A DNA stretch of 64,000 nt from Algoriphagus vanfongensis DSM 17529 (lineage in GTDB: Bacteria > Bacteroidota > Bacteroidia > Cytophagales > Cyclobacteriaceae): positions 1 to 64,000 of the forward strand of contig NZ_KE386906.1 in assembly GCF_000429465.1 (NCBI RefSeq), read 5' to 3'. The position numbers were made by a program, and so were the translations under genes. Below the pieces are notes generated by a model. It was not told where the DNA came from and made no database searches. It saw nothing but the letters and a program-made list of their open reading frames with translations. Positions 1-8,293 of the stretch are shown piece after piece; position 1 is the first letter of the stretch, and each line of letters begins with the position of its first letter.

Positions 1-221
1 TTCTTCCTTATTCATTTTGCTTCTGCCTTCGATTCCAACTTCCTTGGCTTTGTCATACAGCTGCTTCTTGCTGCGATCTTCGTACTGTTCAGCTTGCCTC
101 CTTTTTTACCCGAGTTGGGGTCATTAGCGATACGAGCAGCTTTTTGTTTGCTCATTCCTTGCTCTCGTAGGGCCTCGTATTGTTCATCATTTTTGATGCT
201 TGGGCCATGGTTCTTTGTCAT
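1..221 (-). pseudogene. Small conserved protein with Rho-N-like tail, frameshifted and cut by window edge
   Basis: The start (MTKNHGPSIKNDEQYEAL) and the ARIANDPNSGKKGGK segment match a widespread small protein family (DUF7218-like, often annotated as Rho-termination-factor N-domain-like). In the open frame the sequence turns into an unrelated S/K-rich tail and stops at base 12. In another frame the expected family tail continues (AEQYEDRSKKQLYDKAKEVG, then IEGRSKM) and runs off the left edge of the window. The two halves join if one base (a C on the plus strand, near 93/94) is restored. Either the gene is a fresh pseudogene or this is an assembly error. The function of the family is not known to me. 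The family assignment is from recall of its conserved motifs. Confidence 0.7.
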
Positions 222-681
222 GATTTTGTGGTTTAAAGAGTTACATATTGGTTGATACTATTCCTCAATAGAAGGGGACACCCCTTGGCTAGTGGCAGTG
301 GTCATTATTCTTTCAAATAGAAAGCCAAGAGATGGTTGACTTAAACATGCAATGACCTCTCAAGCTATTCTGCATGAGAGAACTTTGTTTTTTGAATTGA
401 TTACGTGTTTCCGGAAATCTATAAATCATGACCCTATTTAGACATTGATCAGGATATGTAAGTTTTCAAAGTACTTTTTAATCTTGTGTCACACGCTTCT
501 TAGGAGGTTTATCAGCTTGATTTAGATTATTCATTGAATTTCAGGTGATTTCAAATTTGATGGGATTTCCTGTTTCTTCTGAAATCGGCAAGATGTACGG
601 TTGTATCACAACCGGATATTGATCCCCTTCACTCCGAAGTCGTGGGGATTGAATCATAAATGATTTTTAAAAGAAAAAAGT
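222..681. other. Non-coding region ahead of the mobilization operon, with candidate oriT
   Basis: No credible coding sequence is seen over these 460 bases. The last part holds two inverted repeats just ahead of the MobC-like gene. CGGTTGT/ACAACCG (598-604 and 608-614) has a three-base loop. ATCCCC/GGGGAT (622-627 and 644-649) has a 16-base loop. A weaker pair, ATTTCAG/CTGAAAT, lies further upstream. Mobilizable elements usually carry the origin of transfer beside the relaxase operon, often marked by such repeats, so 590-655 is the natural oriT candidate. The nick site cannot be fixed by reading alone. The left end of the mobile element may also lie here, but I found no convincing attachment-site repeat. 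Confidence 0.35.
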
Positions 682-1071
682 ATGGTAAAGATTGATGAAA
701 ACACCCGTGATAAATGGCTGCATATTAGGCTTACAGATCAAGAATTACTCACGATCAAGGCGAATTTTCAGAAGTCGATTTATGAAAATCTAAGCGAGTT
801 CGCTCGCCGGATGTTGCTTCAGAAACCTATCGTGGGAAGGTATAGAGATACAGGGGTTCAGGAGCTTTTAAAGGAGTTGGTTAGCCTGAAAAGAGACTTA
901 CATGGCTTGGCTACTAATTACAATCAATTGGCAAAAAAGATGAATACTGCCAGCGATTTGGAAATAAATACGCATAGAAATCAAGTCATTGGAATGGAAG
1001 TAAAAATAGCCAAGTCTCTGGATTCTGTAAGGCGATTTATCGATCAAACGACAGCAAAATGGTTGCAATAA
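682..1071 (+). CDS. MobC-like relaxosome accessory protein
   Basis: 129 residues. The N-terminal third has the pattern of a ribbon-helix-helix DNA-binding domain (WLHIRLTDQELLTIKANFQK followed by SEFARRMLL), and the rest is predicted helical (residues 65-125). This matches the small MobC/BfmC/MbpC-type proteins of Bacteroidota mobilizable elements, which bind oriT and help the relaxase nick it. Its stop overlaps the start of the relaxase gene by 13 bases, so the two are probably translationally coupled. The start follows a purine-rich AAAAGAAAAAAG stretch. The family assignment is firm from context (relaxase and coupling protein follow); the exact DNA target is inferred to be the repeats just upstream. 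Confidence 0.8.
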   Translation: MVKIDENTRDKWLHIRLTDQELLTIKANFQKSIYENLSEFARRMLLQKPIVGRYRDTGVQELLKELVSLKRDLHGLATNYNQLAKKMNTASDLEINTHRNQVIGMEVKIAKSLDSVRRFIDQTTAKWLQ

Positions 1072-2342
1072 TCAAGACAAGTGCATCTGTTCGCAGGCCA
1101 TTTCAATACAATGAAAATAAACTGAAAGCAGAGGCTGCAGTGCTTCTTTTGGCTGCAAATTACCCTGGGGTTTTAGCTGAAGAATCCTCCCGGATGAGGC
1201 TGAAATATTTGCAGAAACTTGCCCGATTGAATTCCAGAACAAAGGTTAATTCGGTTCATATTTCATTGAATTTTGCCCCGGATGAGAAGCTGGAAAGGAA
1301 TCGCCTGATTCAGATTTCTAAGGAATATATGAGCGGGATTGGATTCGGAGAGCAACCCTATTTGGTCTATCAGCATACTGATGCTGGTCATCCTCATGTG
1401 CATATTGTCAGCACGAATATTCAATTGGATGGCAGGAGAATTCCGCTGCACAACATTGGGAAATTGAAGTCTGAACCAACACGGAAAGCAATCGAAAAAC
1501 AGTTTGGGTTGGTACCTGCAGAGCAGCAAAAAAAGGGAGTGTTTCTTGCCAAACAAGTGGATCTTTCAAGGGTAGAATATGGGAAATCCGAGACCAAAAG
1601 AGCTATTGGAAATGTATTGCAGCAAGTGCTTAAAAACTATCACTATACATCTTTGCCAGAACTCAACGCTGTCCTCAAAGGCTACAATATACTAGCAGAT
1701 AGAGGAAAAAAGGAGTCGAGAATTTTTAGGAATCGGGGGCTGGTTTATCGGGTTTTGGATGAAAAGGGAGAAAAGGTTGGGGTGCCTATCAAGTCCAGTA
1801 GCTTTCACTTTCCAGCTACTTTGAAAGCTATTGAATCTATTTTTTTGGTCAATGAAAACACGAAGGATAAACATGCTAGTGGTCTTCGCGCGACGATTGA
1901 TTTGGTCCTGATGAGATCAGCAAATGTGAGTTTGGGTGACTTTGAAAAAAGCTTGGAAAGGCAAGGAGTTGCGCTGGTGCTCAGAAAAAATCAAGAGGGG
2001 AGGATCTATGGATTAACCTATGTGGATCATCGGAGTAGGGCTGTTTTTAATGGGAGCGCTTTGGGGAAATCATACAGTGCAAAAGGCTTGCTTGATCGGC
2101 TAAACGCTACTGAATTGGTAACTCATAAGAAGGAGAATTCTATAAATCAGAGTAAGAAAAGGGTGGATTCTATTTCAAGTGTCAATAATAAGAAGCCTAT
2201 AGAATTAGATGTTCAACAGCTAAAACCAGTTGCCATCTTGCAGCCTATCTATGCTGTGATTAAGCCTCAGGAGAGTTATTCCTACCTCCCTTTTGAATGG
2301 AGGAAAAGAAAGAAGAGGAAAAAGAGAAGGATATCCAACTAG
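1059..2342 (+). CDS. Relaxase/mobilization nuclease (MOBP-type)
   Basis: 427 residues. The relaxase domain fills about residues 1-170. The metal-binding histidine cluster is visible as HTDAGHPHVHIV, with His106, His111, His113 and His115, the HxD...HxHxH arrangement of relaxase motif III. The likely nicking tyrosine lies in the N-terminal part (candidates Tyr17, Tyr35 and Tyr50). The protein would cut one strand at oriT and stay covalently bound to the 5' end during transfer. The C-terminal 250 residues are less conserved and end in a very basic tail (KKRKKRRISN). It overlaps the MobC-like gene upstream and is followed after 18 bases by the coupling-protein gene, forming a three-gene mobilization operon. 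Confidence 0.88.
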   Translation: MVAIIKTSASVRRPFQYNENKLKAEAAVLLLAANYPGVLAEESSRMRLKYLQKLARLNSRTKVNSVHISLNFAPDEKLERNRLIQISKEYMSGIGFGEQPYLVYQHTDAGHPHVHIVSTNIQLDGRRIPLHNIGKLKSEPTRKAIEKQFGLVPAEQQKKGVFLAKQVDLSRVEYGKSETKRAIGNVLQQVLKNYHYTSLPELNAVLKGYNILADRGKKESRIFRNRGLVYRVLDEKGEKVGVPIKSSSFHFPATLKAIESIFLVNENTKDKHASGLRATIDLVLMRSANVSLGDFEKSLERQGVALVLRKNQEGRIYGLTYVDHRSRAVFNGSALGKSYSAKGLLDRLNATELVTHKKENSINQSKKRVDSISSVNNKKPIELDVQQLKPVAILQPIYAVIKPQESYSYLPFEWRKRKKRKKRRISN

Positions 2343-2360
2343 ACGGAAGGAGGAGCTGAA

Positions 2361-4346
2361 ATGGGAATACAAACAGGAGAAAACGAGCAAGGCTTGCGTA
2401 GGATTTTGGACATGACCAGACTGATGGGGATCGGAGTTTTGGGACTTCATTTCTATTATTATTTCTATGAATCTTTTCAGGATTGGGGACTGGTTTCGGA
2501 TCTGACGGATCGGATTTTGGATCATGTTTGGAAGACTGGTTTGTACCGTTCATTTCATTTGTCTAAAGTAATTTCATTGGCTTTGTTGATGATCTCCATG
2601 CTGGGAGCAAAGGGGAAGAAAGACGAGAATGCTTCTTTTCAATCGGTTGGTTTGCGAGTGTTGCTAGGCCTGATTTTATTCTTTGGGAGTCTTTTTTTGA
2701 TTCAGTTTTCAATGACTGCTGTGCAGCTTGGCTTGGCGTACATGACTGTGACTTCCATTGGTTTTTTAATTATACTTTCAGGTGGTACTCAACTTTCCAG
2801 AATCATACGGACCAAGTTGAGCGAGGAAGTTTTTAATTCAGAAAATGAGACTTTTCCTCAGGAGGAAAGGCTGATTGAAAATGAATTTTCTATCAATCTC
2901 CCGACGAAATACAATTTTAAAGGAAGGATAAAAACAGCTTGGATCAATGTCATCAATCCTTTTCGTGGACTCTTGGTATTGGGGACACCTGGAGCAGGGA
3001 AGAGCTATTTTGTTATTCGGCATGTAATAGATCAGCATATTAGGAAGGGTTTCTCCATGTTTGTCTACGACTTTAAGTTTGATGATCTATCCTCCATTGT
3101 GTACAACACTTGGCTGAAAAATAAGAGAGCCTATCCTGTGGAATCCAAATTCTATGTGATCAATTTTGATGATCTTCAGCGGACTCATCGTTGTAATCCC
3201 TTGACTCCGGAAACTATGCTGGATATCACCGATGCAGCAGAGTCTGCACGGACTATTCTGATGGGATTGAATCGAGAATGGATCAAGAAACAAGGAGACT
3301 TTTTTGTCGAATCACCCATTAATTTTTTGACAGCGATCATCTGGTTTCTGAGAAAATATAGCAATGGTGAGTACTGTACTTTGCCTCATGTAATCGAGTT
3401 GATGCAGGTTGAATATGATCAGTTGTTTACAGTTCTGAGGACAGAAAAGGACATTGAAGTATTGATCAATCCTTTTGTGAATGCCTATCTTAATGATGTG
3501 ATGGAGCAGTTGGAAGGGCAGATTGCTTCGGCTAAAATTTCCATGGCAAGACTATCATCTGCGCAGTTATACTATGTGCTTTCCGGTAATGATTTCACAT
3601 TGGATATCAATAATCCGAAGGAGCCTAAGTTGGTTTGTATGGGGAATAATCCCCAGAAAATTCAGATTTATGGAGCAGTACTTTCGCTCTATGTAAACCG
3701 TTTGGTCAAGCTTGTTAATCAGAAAGGAAAGCTGAAAAGCAGTTTGGTCTTTGATGAATTTCCGACAATTTATCTCAATGGAATGGATAGTTTGATTGCT
3801 ACTGCAAGGAGCAATCAAGTAGCCACCACTTTGGGACTTCAGGATCTCAGCCAGTTGAGAAAGGACTATGGAAGGGAGCAGGCGGAAGTGATTATGGGCA
3901 TAGTGGGTAATGTGATTTCAGGACAGGTGACAGGGGATTCAGCCAAGCAACTTTCTGAGCGAATCGGGAAGATCATGCAGGATAGAAAGAGTCTTTCAAT
4001 CAATAGTTCAGATACCTCAGTTAGCAAATCCAAGCAGTTGGAGGCTGCCGTTCCTCCCTCTACTATTTCATCACTTTCTTCTGGAGAATTTGTCGGGATG
4101 GTGGCTGATAACCCTGATTGCAAATTGGATTTGAAAGCCTTTCATGCTGAAATCATCAATGATCATCAACGGATCAAAAAGGAGGAAAAAGCATATTCAC
4201 CTATTCCGGAAATCAGAAAAGTAGACACAAGCATTGTCCAAAGAAACTATCTTCAGATCAAGCAGGAAGTTGCTGATTTGGTCAATTCAGAGATGGAGCG
4301 GTTACTGAAAGATCCGGCTTTGAAGCATTTGGTGGTGAGGAAATGA
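2361..4346 (+). CDS. VirD4/TraG-type coupling protein (conjugal transfer ATPase)
   Basis: 661 residues. Several hydrophobic segments in residues 20-140 form an N-terminal membrane anchor. A P-loop ATPase domain follows. Walker A is GTPGAGKS (208-215) and Walker B is SLVFDEFPTIY (Asp465, Glu466). ATARSNQVATTLGLQDLSQL and GNVISGQVTG are typical of the TraG/TraD/MobC-type coupling proteins of Bacteroidota mobile elements. Such hexameric ATPases dock the relaxase-DNA complex to a type IV secretion channel. No mating-pair-formation genes occur in the window, so the element brings its own coupling protein but would borrow a channel unless those genes lie outside. The stop codon overlaps an ATG (ATGA) that opens a 26-codon ORF. 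Confidence 0.9.
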   Translation: MGIQTGENEQGLRRILDMTRLMGIGVLGLHFYYYFYESFQDWGLVSDLTDRILDHVWKTGLYRSFHLSKVISLALLMISMLGAKGKKDENASFQSVGLRVLLGLILFFGSLFLIQFSMTAVQLGLAYMTVTSIGFLIILSGGTQLSRIIRTKLSEEVFNSENETFPQEERLIENEFSINLPTKYNFKGRIKTAWINVINPFRGLLVLGTPGAGKSYFVIRHVIDQHIRKGFSMFVYDFKFDDLSSIVYNTWLKNKRAYPVESKFYVINFDDLQRTHRCNPLTPETMLDITDAAESARTILMGLNREWIKKQGDFFVESPINFLTAIIWFLRKYSNGEYCTLPHVIELMQVEYDQLFTVLRTEKDIEVLINPFVNAYLNDVMEQLEGQIASAKISMARLSSAQLYYVLSGNDFTLDINNPKEPKLVCMGNNPQKIQIYGAVLSLYVNRLVKLVNQKGKLKSSLVFDEFPTIYLNGMDSLIATARSNQVATTLGLQDLSQLRKDYGREQAEVIMGIVGNVISGQVTGDSAKQLSERIGKIMQDRKSLSINSSDTSVSKSKQLEAAVPPSTISSLSSGEFVGMVADNPDCKLDLKAFHAEIINDHQRIKKEEKAYSPIPEIRKVDTSIVQRNYLQIKQEVADLVNSEMERLLKDPALKHLVVRK

Positions 4347-4913
4347 TAGGGCTTGTTGATGAAGATTTTTTAAGAGTGGAGTGTGCAAGAAATTGCTTGA
4401 GACAAGATTTTCCTGACTTGTGAATATTTCAGGGAGTTCCAGTCCAAAGAGGGAAGAATTGCTGCACATCACCGTATTCAAAGGGATATGAAAAGCCCTG
4501 GTTTTTGATATGAGAATGAAAGAGTCGCTTTTCAACGAGGACCAAATATAAAAGCCAAGGTAGGAAGTTAGAAGTTAAGATAAACTTTAGGCTTGAAAGA
4601 GTAAACCAAAGTGATTTAGAGTAATTGTGAAAAAGAGTCTAATGTTGCATGTCAGGCTCTAATTGTCATATGCAATACCACATTCAATGAATTAGAAATC
4701 TTCCATTTCATAATTTATTATGGAGTAGGTTTTCATAAGTAGTAAATAGCGGTTTTTACAATATTTCAACGTGGTACTACATTTCGTCTATTTCTGAGGA
4801 ATAGACAAATTAAATTGTCTATTAGAAAGTATTGAATACGAAGAATCCTTTAGTCAGTAAATAAAAGTGTTAACTTCAAAAATTAAAGAAGATTGATTTT
4901 TGAAACAGTTATC
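4347..4913. other. Non-coding region between mobilization operon and cargo
   Basis: No solid gene is seen. A 26-codon ORF (4343-4423, starting MIGLVDEDF) overlaps the stop of the coupling-protein gene in ATGA fashion. A second short open stretch in another frame (ending ...RIQRDMKSPGF) follows directly, so together they could be remains of one small frameshifted gene. Further right, GTCTATT (4786-4792) and AATAGAC (4800-4806) form a 7-bp hairpin with a 7-base loop, and GTCTATT occurs again at 4817-4823. This cluster lies about 100 bases ahead of the FG-GAP gene and may be an operator. No clear TAnnTTTG promoter was found. Confidence 0.4.
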
Positions 4914-7900
4914 ATGAGGAGATATTATTTGGTTTACCTTATAGTTGCTTTTCTTTTTTCATGTGAAGGGCAAAATAGTGACGACTTTTTGTTTACTCGC
5001 CTAGATCCAAATCAAACCCAAATTCATTTTGTGAATAAGGTTGAGGATAGCGATTCTCTTGGGATTTTATATTATCTCTATTTTTATAATGGTGGTGGAG
5101 TGTCAGTAGGAGATATTAATAATGATGGACTTCCAGATGTTTTCTTGACCAGTAATCTTGGATCGAATAAGCTCTTCCTCAATAAGGGAGCATTGCGATT
5201 TGAAGATATTTCCTTAAATGCTGGAATTGGAGGTAAATCCGATTGGAATACAGGGGTGACAATGGCGGATGTAAATGGGGATGGGTTATTAGATATTTAC
5301 GTTTGTGCAGTAGTTGGAATTCATGGATTGGAGGGGGAAAATGAATTGTATATCAATAATGGAGATCTTACCTTTTCAGAAAAGGCTGAAGCATACAAAT
5401 TGAATTTTAAAAGTTATAGCACTTCTGCCGCATTTTTTGATTATGACAAGGATGGAGATTTGGATCTATATTTACTTAATCACTCCGTTCACACTGAAAA
5501 TTCATATGGTCCTGCAGCTATAAGGGCAAATAGAGATGAAAATAGTGGCGATAAATTGTTGAAAAATGAAGGTGGTGTTTTTGAGGATGTCAGTGAAGCA
5601 GCTGGAATTTTCGGAGGTGCAAATGGATACGGGCTTGGGTTGGCTACCGCCGATTTCAACAATGACGGGTGGACAGATATTTATGTTAGCAATGATTTTC
5701 ATGAAGATGATTATTACTATGTCAATCAAGGAGATGGAACTTTTGTAGAGCAGTTGAAAGAGAAGTTTTCCCAAACAAGTCGGTTTTCCATGGGGAATGA
5801 TGTAGCTGATATCAATCATGATGGCTTTGTAGATATAATTACTTTGGATATGCTTGCTGAAGATGAAAAAGTACTCAAATCATCCATGAGTGACGACCCT
5901 ATCTATACTCATGATTTGAAAATTGAACGTCTCAAGTATCACCCCCAATATGCCCGAAATATGTTGCAGGTGAATCATTCAGGAGAATTTTTTCAGGAGT
6001 ATGCTCTCTTCAGCGGTGTGGAGTCAACAGATTGGAGCTGGTCACCACTGTTTGCAGATTTTGATTTGGATGGGAATCAAGACTTATTCATTACTACAGG
6101 AATTCCAAGAAGGCCAAATGACCATGATTACATCGCTTACATTTCCAATGAAAATACAGAGAGAGAATTCAACAATACGAGCCGCTTGGACCAAAAGGCA
6201 CTTGAGAAAATGCCAACTGGCAATGTGAAAAATTTTATTTTCAAGGGAGGAGCTGAGTTAGTTTTTTCTGATCAGACTGGAATCTGGGTGGACGATGAGC
6301 CAAGCATCTCTAATGGGGCAGCTTGGGCAGATTTTGACCTTGATGGAGATTTGGATCTAATCACTAATAATATTAATGAAGCAGCTAGTCTCTATCAAAA
6401 CAATTCAAACGACAGTTCCAATTACCTATCACTACATGTTGAGTTTGACGCTCCGAATAATTTTGGTATTGGGACTAAAATAGTGTCTTGGCATAGGGGA
6501 ATTATGCAAACCAAGCAATTATTTCCTTCTCGTGGTTTTCAATCTTCCTCTGAACCTATGATTCATTTCGGGTATGGGAAGGAAACTAAGGTTGATTCAC
6601 TCTTGATTATCTGGCCGGATGATACTTACGAAATGAAATATGACATATCTACAAATCAAAGAATAGTGCTTAGACCTAAGGAAATACGTAAAAGCATAAA
6701 TTATGAAAATGTTTATACTAAGCCTAGTCCATGGTTTGAGAAGGTGGAAATTGATGGAATAGACTATGTTCATCAGGAAAACCGATACATTGATTTCAAT
6801 AGGCAAAAGCTCATACCCTATAAGATTTCAGATAGAGGGCCAGCTGTTTCCATTAAAGATATAAATCATGACGGTCTGGAAGATTTGATATTTGGAGGAG
6901 CTAAAAATCAAACAGCAAGCCTTTATCTCCAATCAGTAGATGGATTTAAAGAAATGCATGTTCAAGCCATCGAAAATGATTCTTTGCAAGAAGATGTTTC
7001 ACTCATTATAGAGGATTTTAACGGAGATGGAGTCAATGATTTGTATTTCGTCTCGGGAGGGGGTGAATATTTGGCAAAACAAGAACAGTTGAGGGACCGA
7101 TTGTATTTACAGGTTAATGGAAGGTTTGAAAAGTCTAAGCTTCCTGATTTTTTTCAGAATGGATCAGTTGTCAAATCTGCTGATTTTGATAAGGATGGTG
7201 ATTTAGATCTTTTCGTTGGAAGCTTGGCTGTAGCCAATGATTTTGGTAAAATTCCAAAATCCTTTTTGTTGAAAAATGAAAATGGGATTTTTGAAATTTA
7301 TGAGAATGAGTTATTGGGGCAAGTAGGTATGGTGACAGATGCCATTTGGACCGACTTTAATCTTGATGGCTGGGAGGATCTGATAGTAGTAGGAGAGTGG
7401 ATGAGCCCTGCATTTTTCAAAAATGAGAATGGCAATTTCGTTCTAGTAGATGAAGATATTTTCTCAGGCCCCCTCAATGGCCTTTGGCAATGTATCATCC
7501 CCTTTGATATGAATGGAGATGGTCAAATTGATTATTTGTTGGGAAATTGGGGGTTGAACACAAAGTTTACTGCAAGCTCAGAGTTCCCATTAAAAATGTA
7601 TTACAGTGACTTTGATCAGAATGGGAATTCCGAAACTATCCTTGCTTATGAAAAAAACGGGGAATATTTTACGTTGGCAGGACTAGCTGAATTGGGCAGT
7701 CAGCTTAGTTATTTAAAAAAGAGATTTACTTCCCATTCAAAATTTGCAGGTAAGAATTTGAATGAGATTTTTAATGACAAAGAATTGGAAGTCGCTACTC
7801 AATTAGAGGTACATACATTATCCTCTGGATATTTATTAAATAAAGGTGGAAGTTTCACATTCCAACCATTTCAAAAGGAACTTCAAGTAGCTCCTATAAT

Positions 7901-8180
7901 GGCATTCTTAGAATATGATTTTAATGGAGATGGTGAAGTCGAAGTCTTGGTAGGGGGGAATTATTTCGGAGTAAATCCCTATCATGGAAAATTGGCTAGT
8001 ATGTCTGGAAGTATACTTACCACTTCAGGTAAAGTAGATGAAGGGGCTCACCTTGGACTTAATTTTACCCAGAAATCAGTTCGAGCATTTAATATCATTC
8101 AAGTCAATGATCAAGATTACCTTTTAGTTACTTACAACAATGATAAGCCCGAGTTTTTTAGCTTTAATCAGAAGAAATAA
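4914..8180 (+). CDS. CRTAC1-like FG-GAP/VCBS repeat lipoprotein with ASPIC/UnbV domain
   Basis: 1088 residues from the ATG at 4914; a TTG 21 bases upstream is open but poorer because the signal peptide begins at MRRYYLVYL. The lipobox (FLFSCEG) marks it as a lipoprotein. About 14 calcium-loop-like FG-GAP motifs of the D-x-N/D-x-D-G-x-x-D type are visible (for example DINNDGLPD, DYDKDGDLD, DFNGDGVND; DFDQNGNSE and DFNGDGEVE are degenerate), implying beta-propellers on both sides of a central ASPIC/UnbV-like segment (FGIGTKI ... SLLIIWPDD, about residues 505-580). Such proteins accompany SusC/SusD pairs in Bacteroidota and are thought to sit on the cell surface; the substrate is unknown. It converges on the SusD gene across a shared terminator and is framed by the element's mobilization and integrase genes. 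Confidence 0.85.
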   Translation: MRRYYLVYLIVAFLFSCEGQNSDDFLFTRLDPNQTQIHFVNKVEDSDSLGILYYLYFYNGGGVSVGDINNDGLPDVFLTSNLGSNKLFLNKGALRFEDISLNAGIGGKSDWNTGVTMADVNGDGLLDIYVCAVVGIHGLEGENELYINNGDLTFSEKAEAYKLNFKSYSTSAAFFDYDKDGDLDLYLLNHSVHTENSYGPAAIRANRDENSGDKLLKNEGGVFEDVSEAAGIFGGANGYGLGLATADFNNDGWTDIYVSNDFHEDDYYYVNQGDGTFVEQLKEKFSQTSRFSMGNDVADINHDGFVDIITLDMLAEDEKVLKSSMSDDPIYTHDLKIERLKYHPQYARNMLQVNHSGEFFQEYALFSGVESTDWSWSPLFADFDLDGNQDLFITTGIPRRPNDHDYIAYISNENTEREFNNTSRLDQKALEKMPTGNVKNFIFKGGAELVFSDQTGIWVDDEPSISNGAAWADFDLDGDLDLITNNINEAASLYQNNSNDSSNYLSLHVEFDAPNNFGIGTKIVSWHRGIMQTKQLFPSRGFQSSSEPMIHFGYGKETKVDSLLIIWPDDTYEMKYDISTNQRIVLRPKEIRKSINYENVYTKPSPWFEKVEIDGIDYVHQENRYIDFNRQKLIPYKISDRGPAVSIKDINHDGLEDLIFGGAKNQTASLYLQSVDGFKEMHVQAIENDSLQEDVSLIIEDFNGDGVNDLYFVSGGGEYLAKQEQLRDRLYLQVNGRFEKSKLPDFFQNGSVVKSADFDKDGDLDLFVGSLAVANDFGKIPKSFLLKNENGIFEIYENELLGQVGMVTDAIWTDFNLDGWEDLIVVGEWMSPAFFKNENGNFVLVDEDIFSGPLNGLWQCIIPFDMNGDGQIDYLLGNWGLNTKFTASSEFPLKMYYSDFDQNGNSETILAYEKNGEYFTLAGLAELGSQLSYLKKRFTSHSKFAGKNLNEIFNDKELEVATQLEVHTLSSGYLLNKGGSFTFQPFQKELQVAPIMAFLEYDFNGDGEVEVLVGGNYFGVNPYHGKLASMSGSILTTSGKVDEGAHLGLNFTQKSVRAFNIIQVNDQDYLLVTYNNDKPEFFSFNQKK

Positions 8181-8230
8181 GTCTTTGATTTAGATTCGTA
8201 TTTTGAATTGAATCATTGAAATCAAAAAAA

Positions 8231-8261
8231 TAAGGGGCATAAATTATTTATGCCCCTTTTA
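8231..8261. terminator. Bidirectional terminator between FG-GAP gene and susD
   Basis: AAGGGGCATAAA pairs with TTTATGCCCCTT around a short loop. A-rich sequence lies to the left and a T-run to the right, so it can stop transcription from both converging genes. Confidence 0.85.
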
Positions 8262-8293
8262 TTATCAGATTTAACTGATTAAATGATCATGGC

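Noticed and set aside
280..290. ACCCCTTGGCT occurs at 280-290 and again at 15327-15337, near both presumed ends of the element
   Set aside because: Eleven bases with no extension is too little for an attachment site; the right copy overlaps the tRNA terminator and flanking sequences do not match. Kept only as a lead.
4893..4913. TTG start for the FG-GAP gene 21 bases upstream of the ATG
   Set aside because: It would add MIFETVI before an already complete lipoprotein signal; ATG 4914 is preferred.
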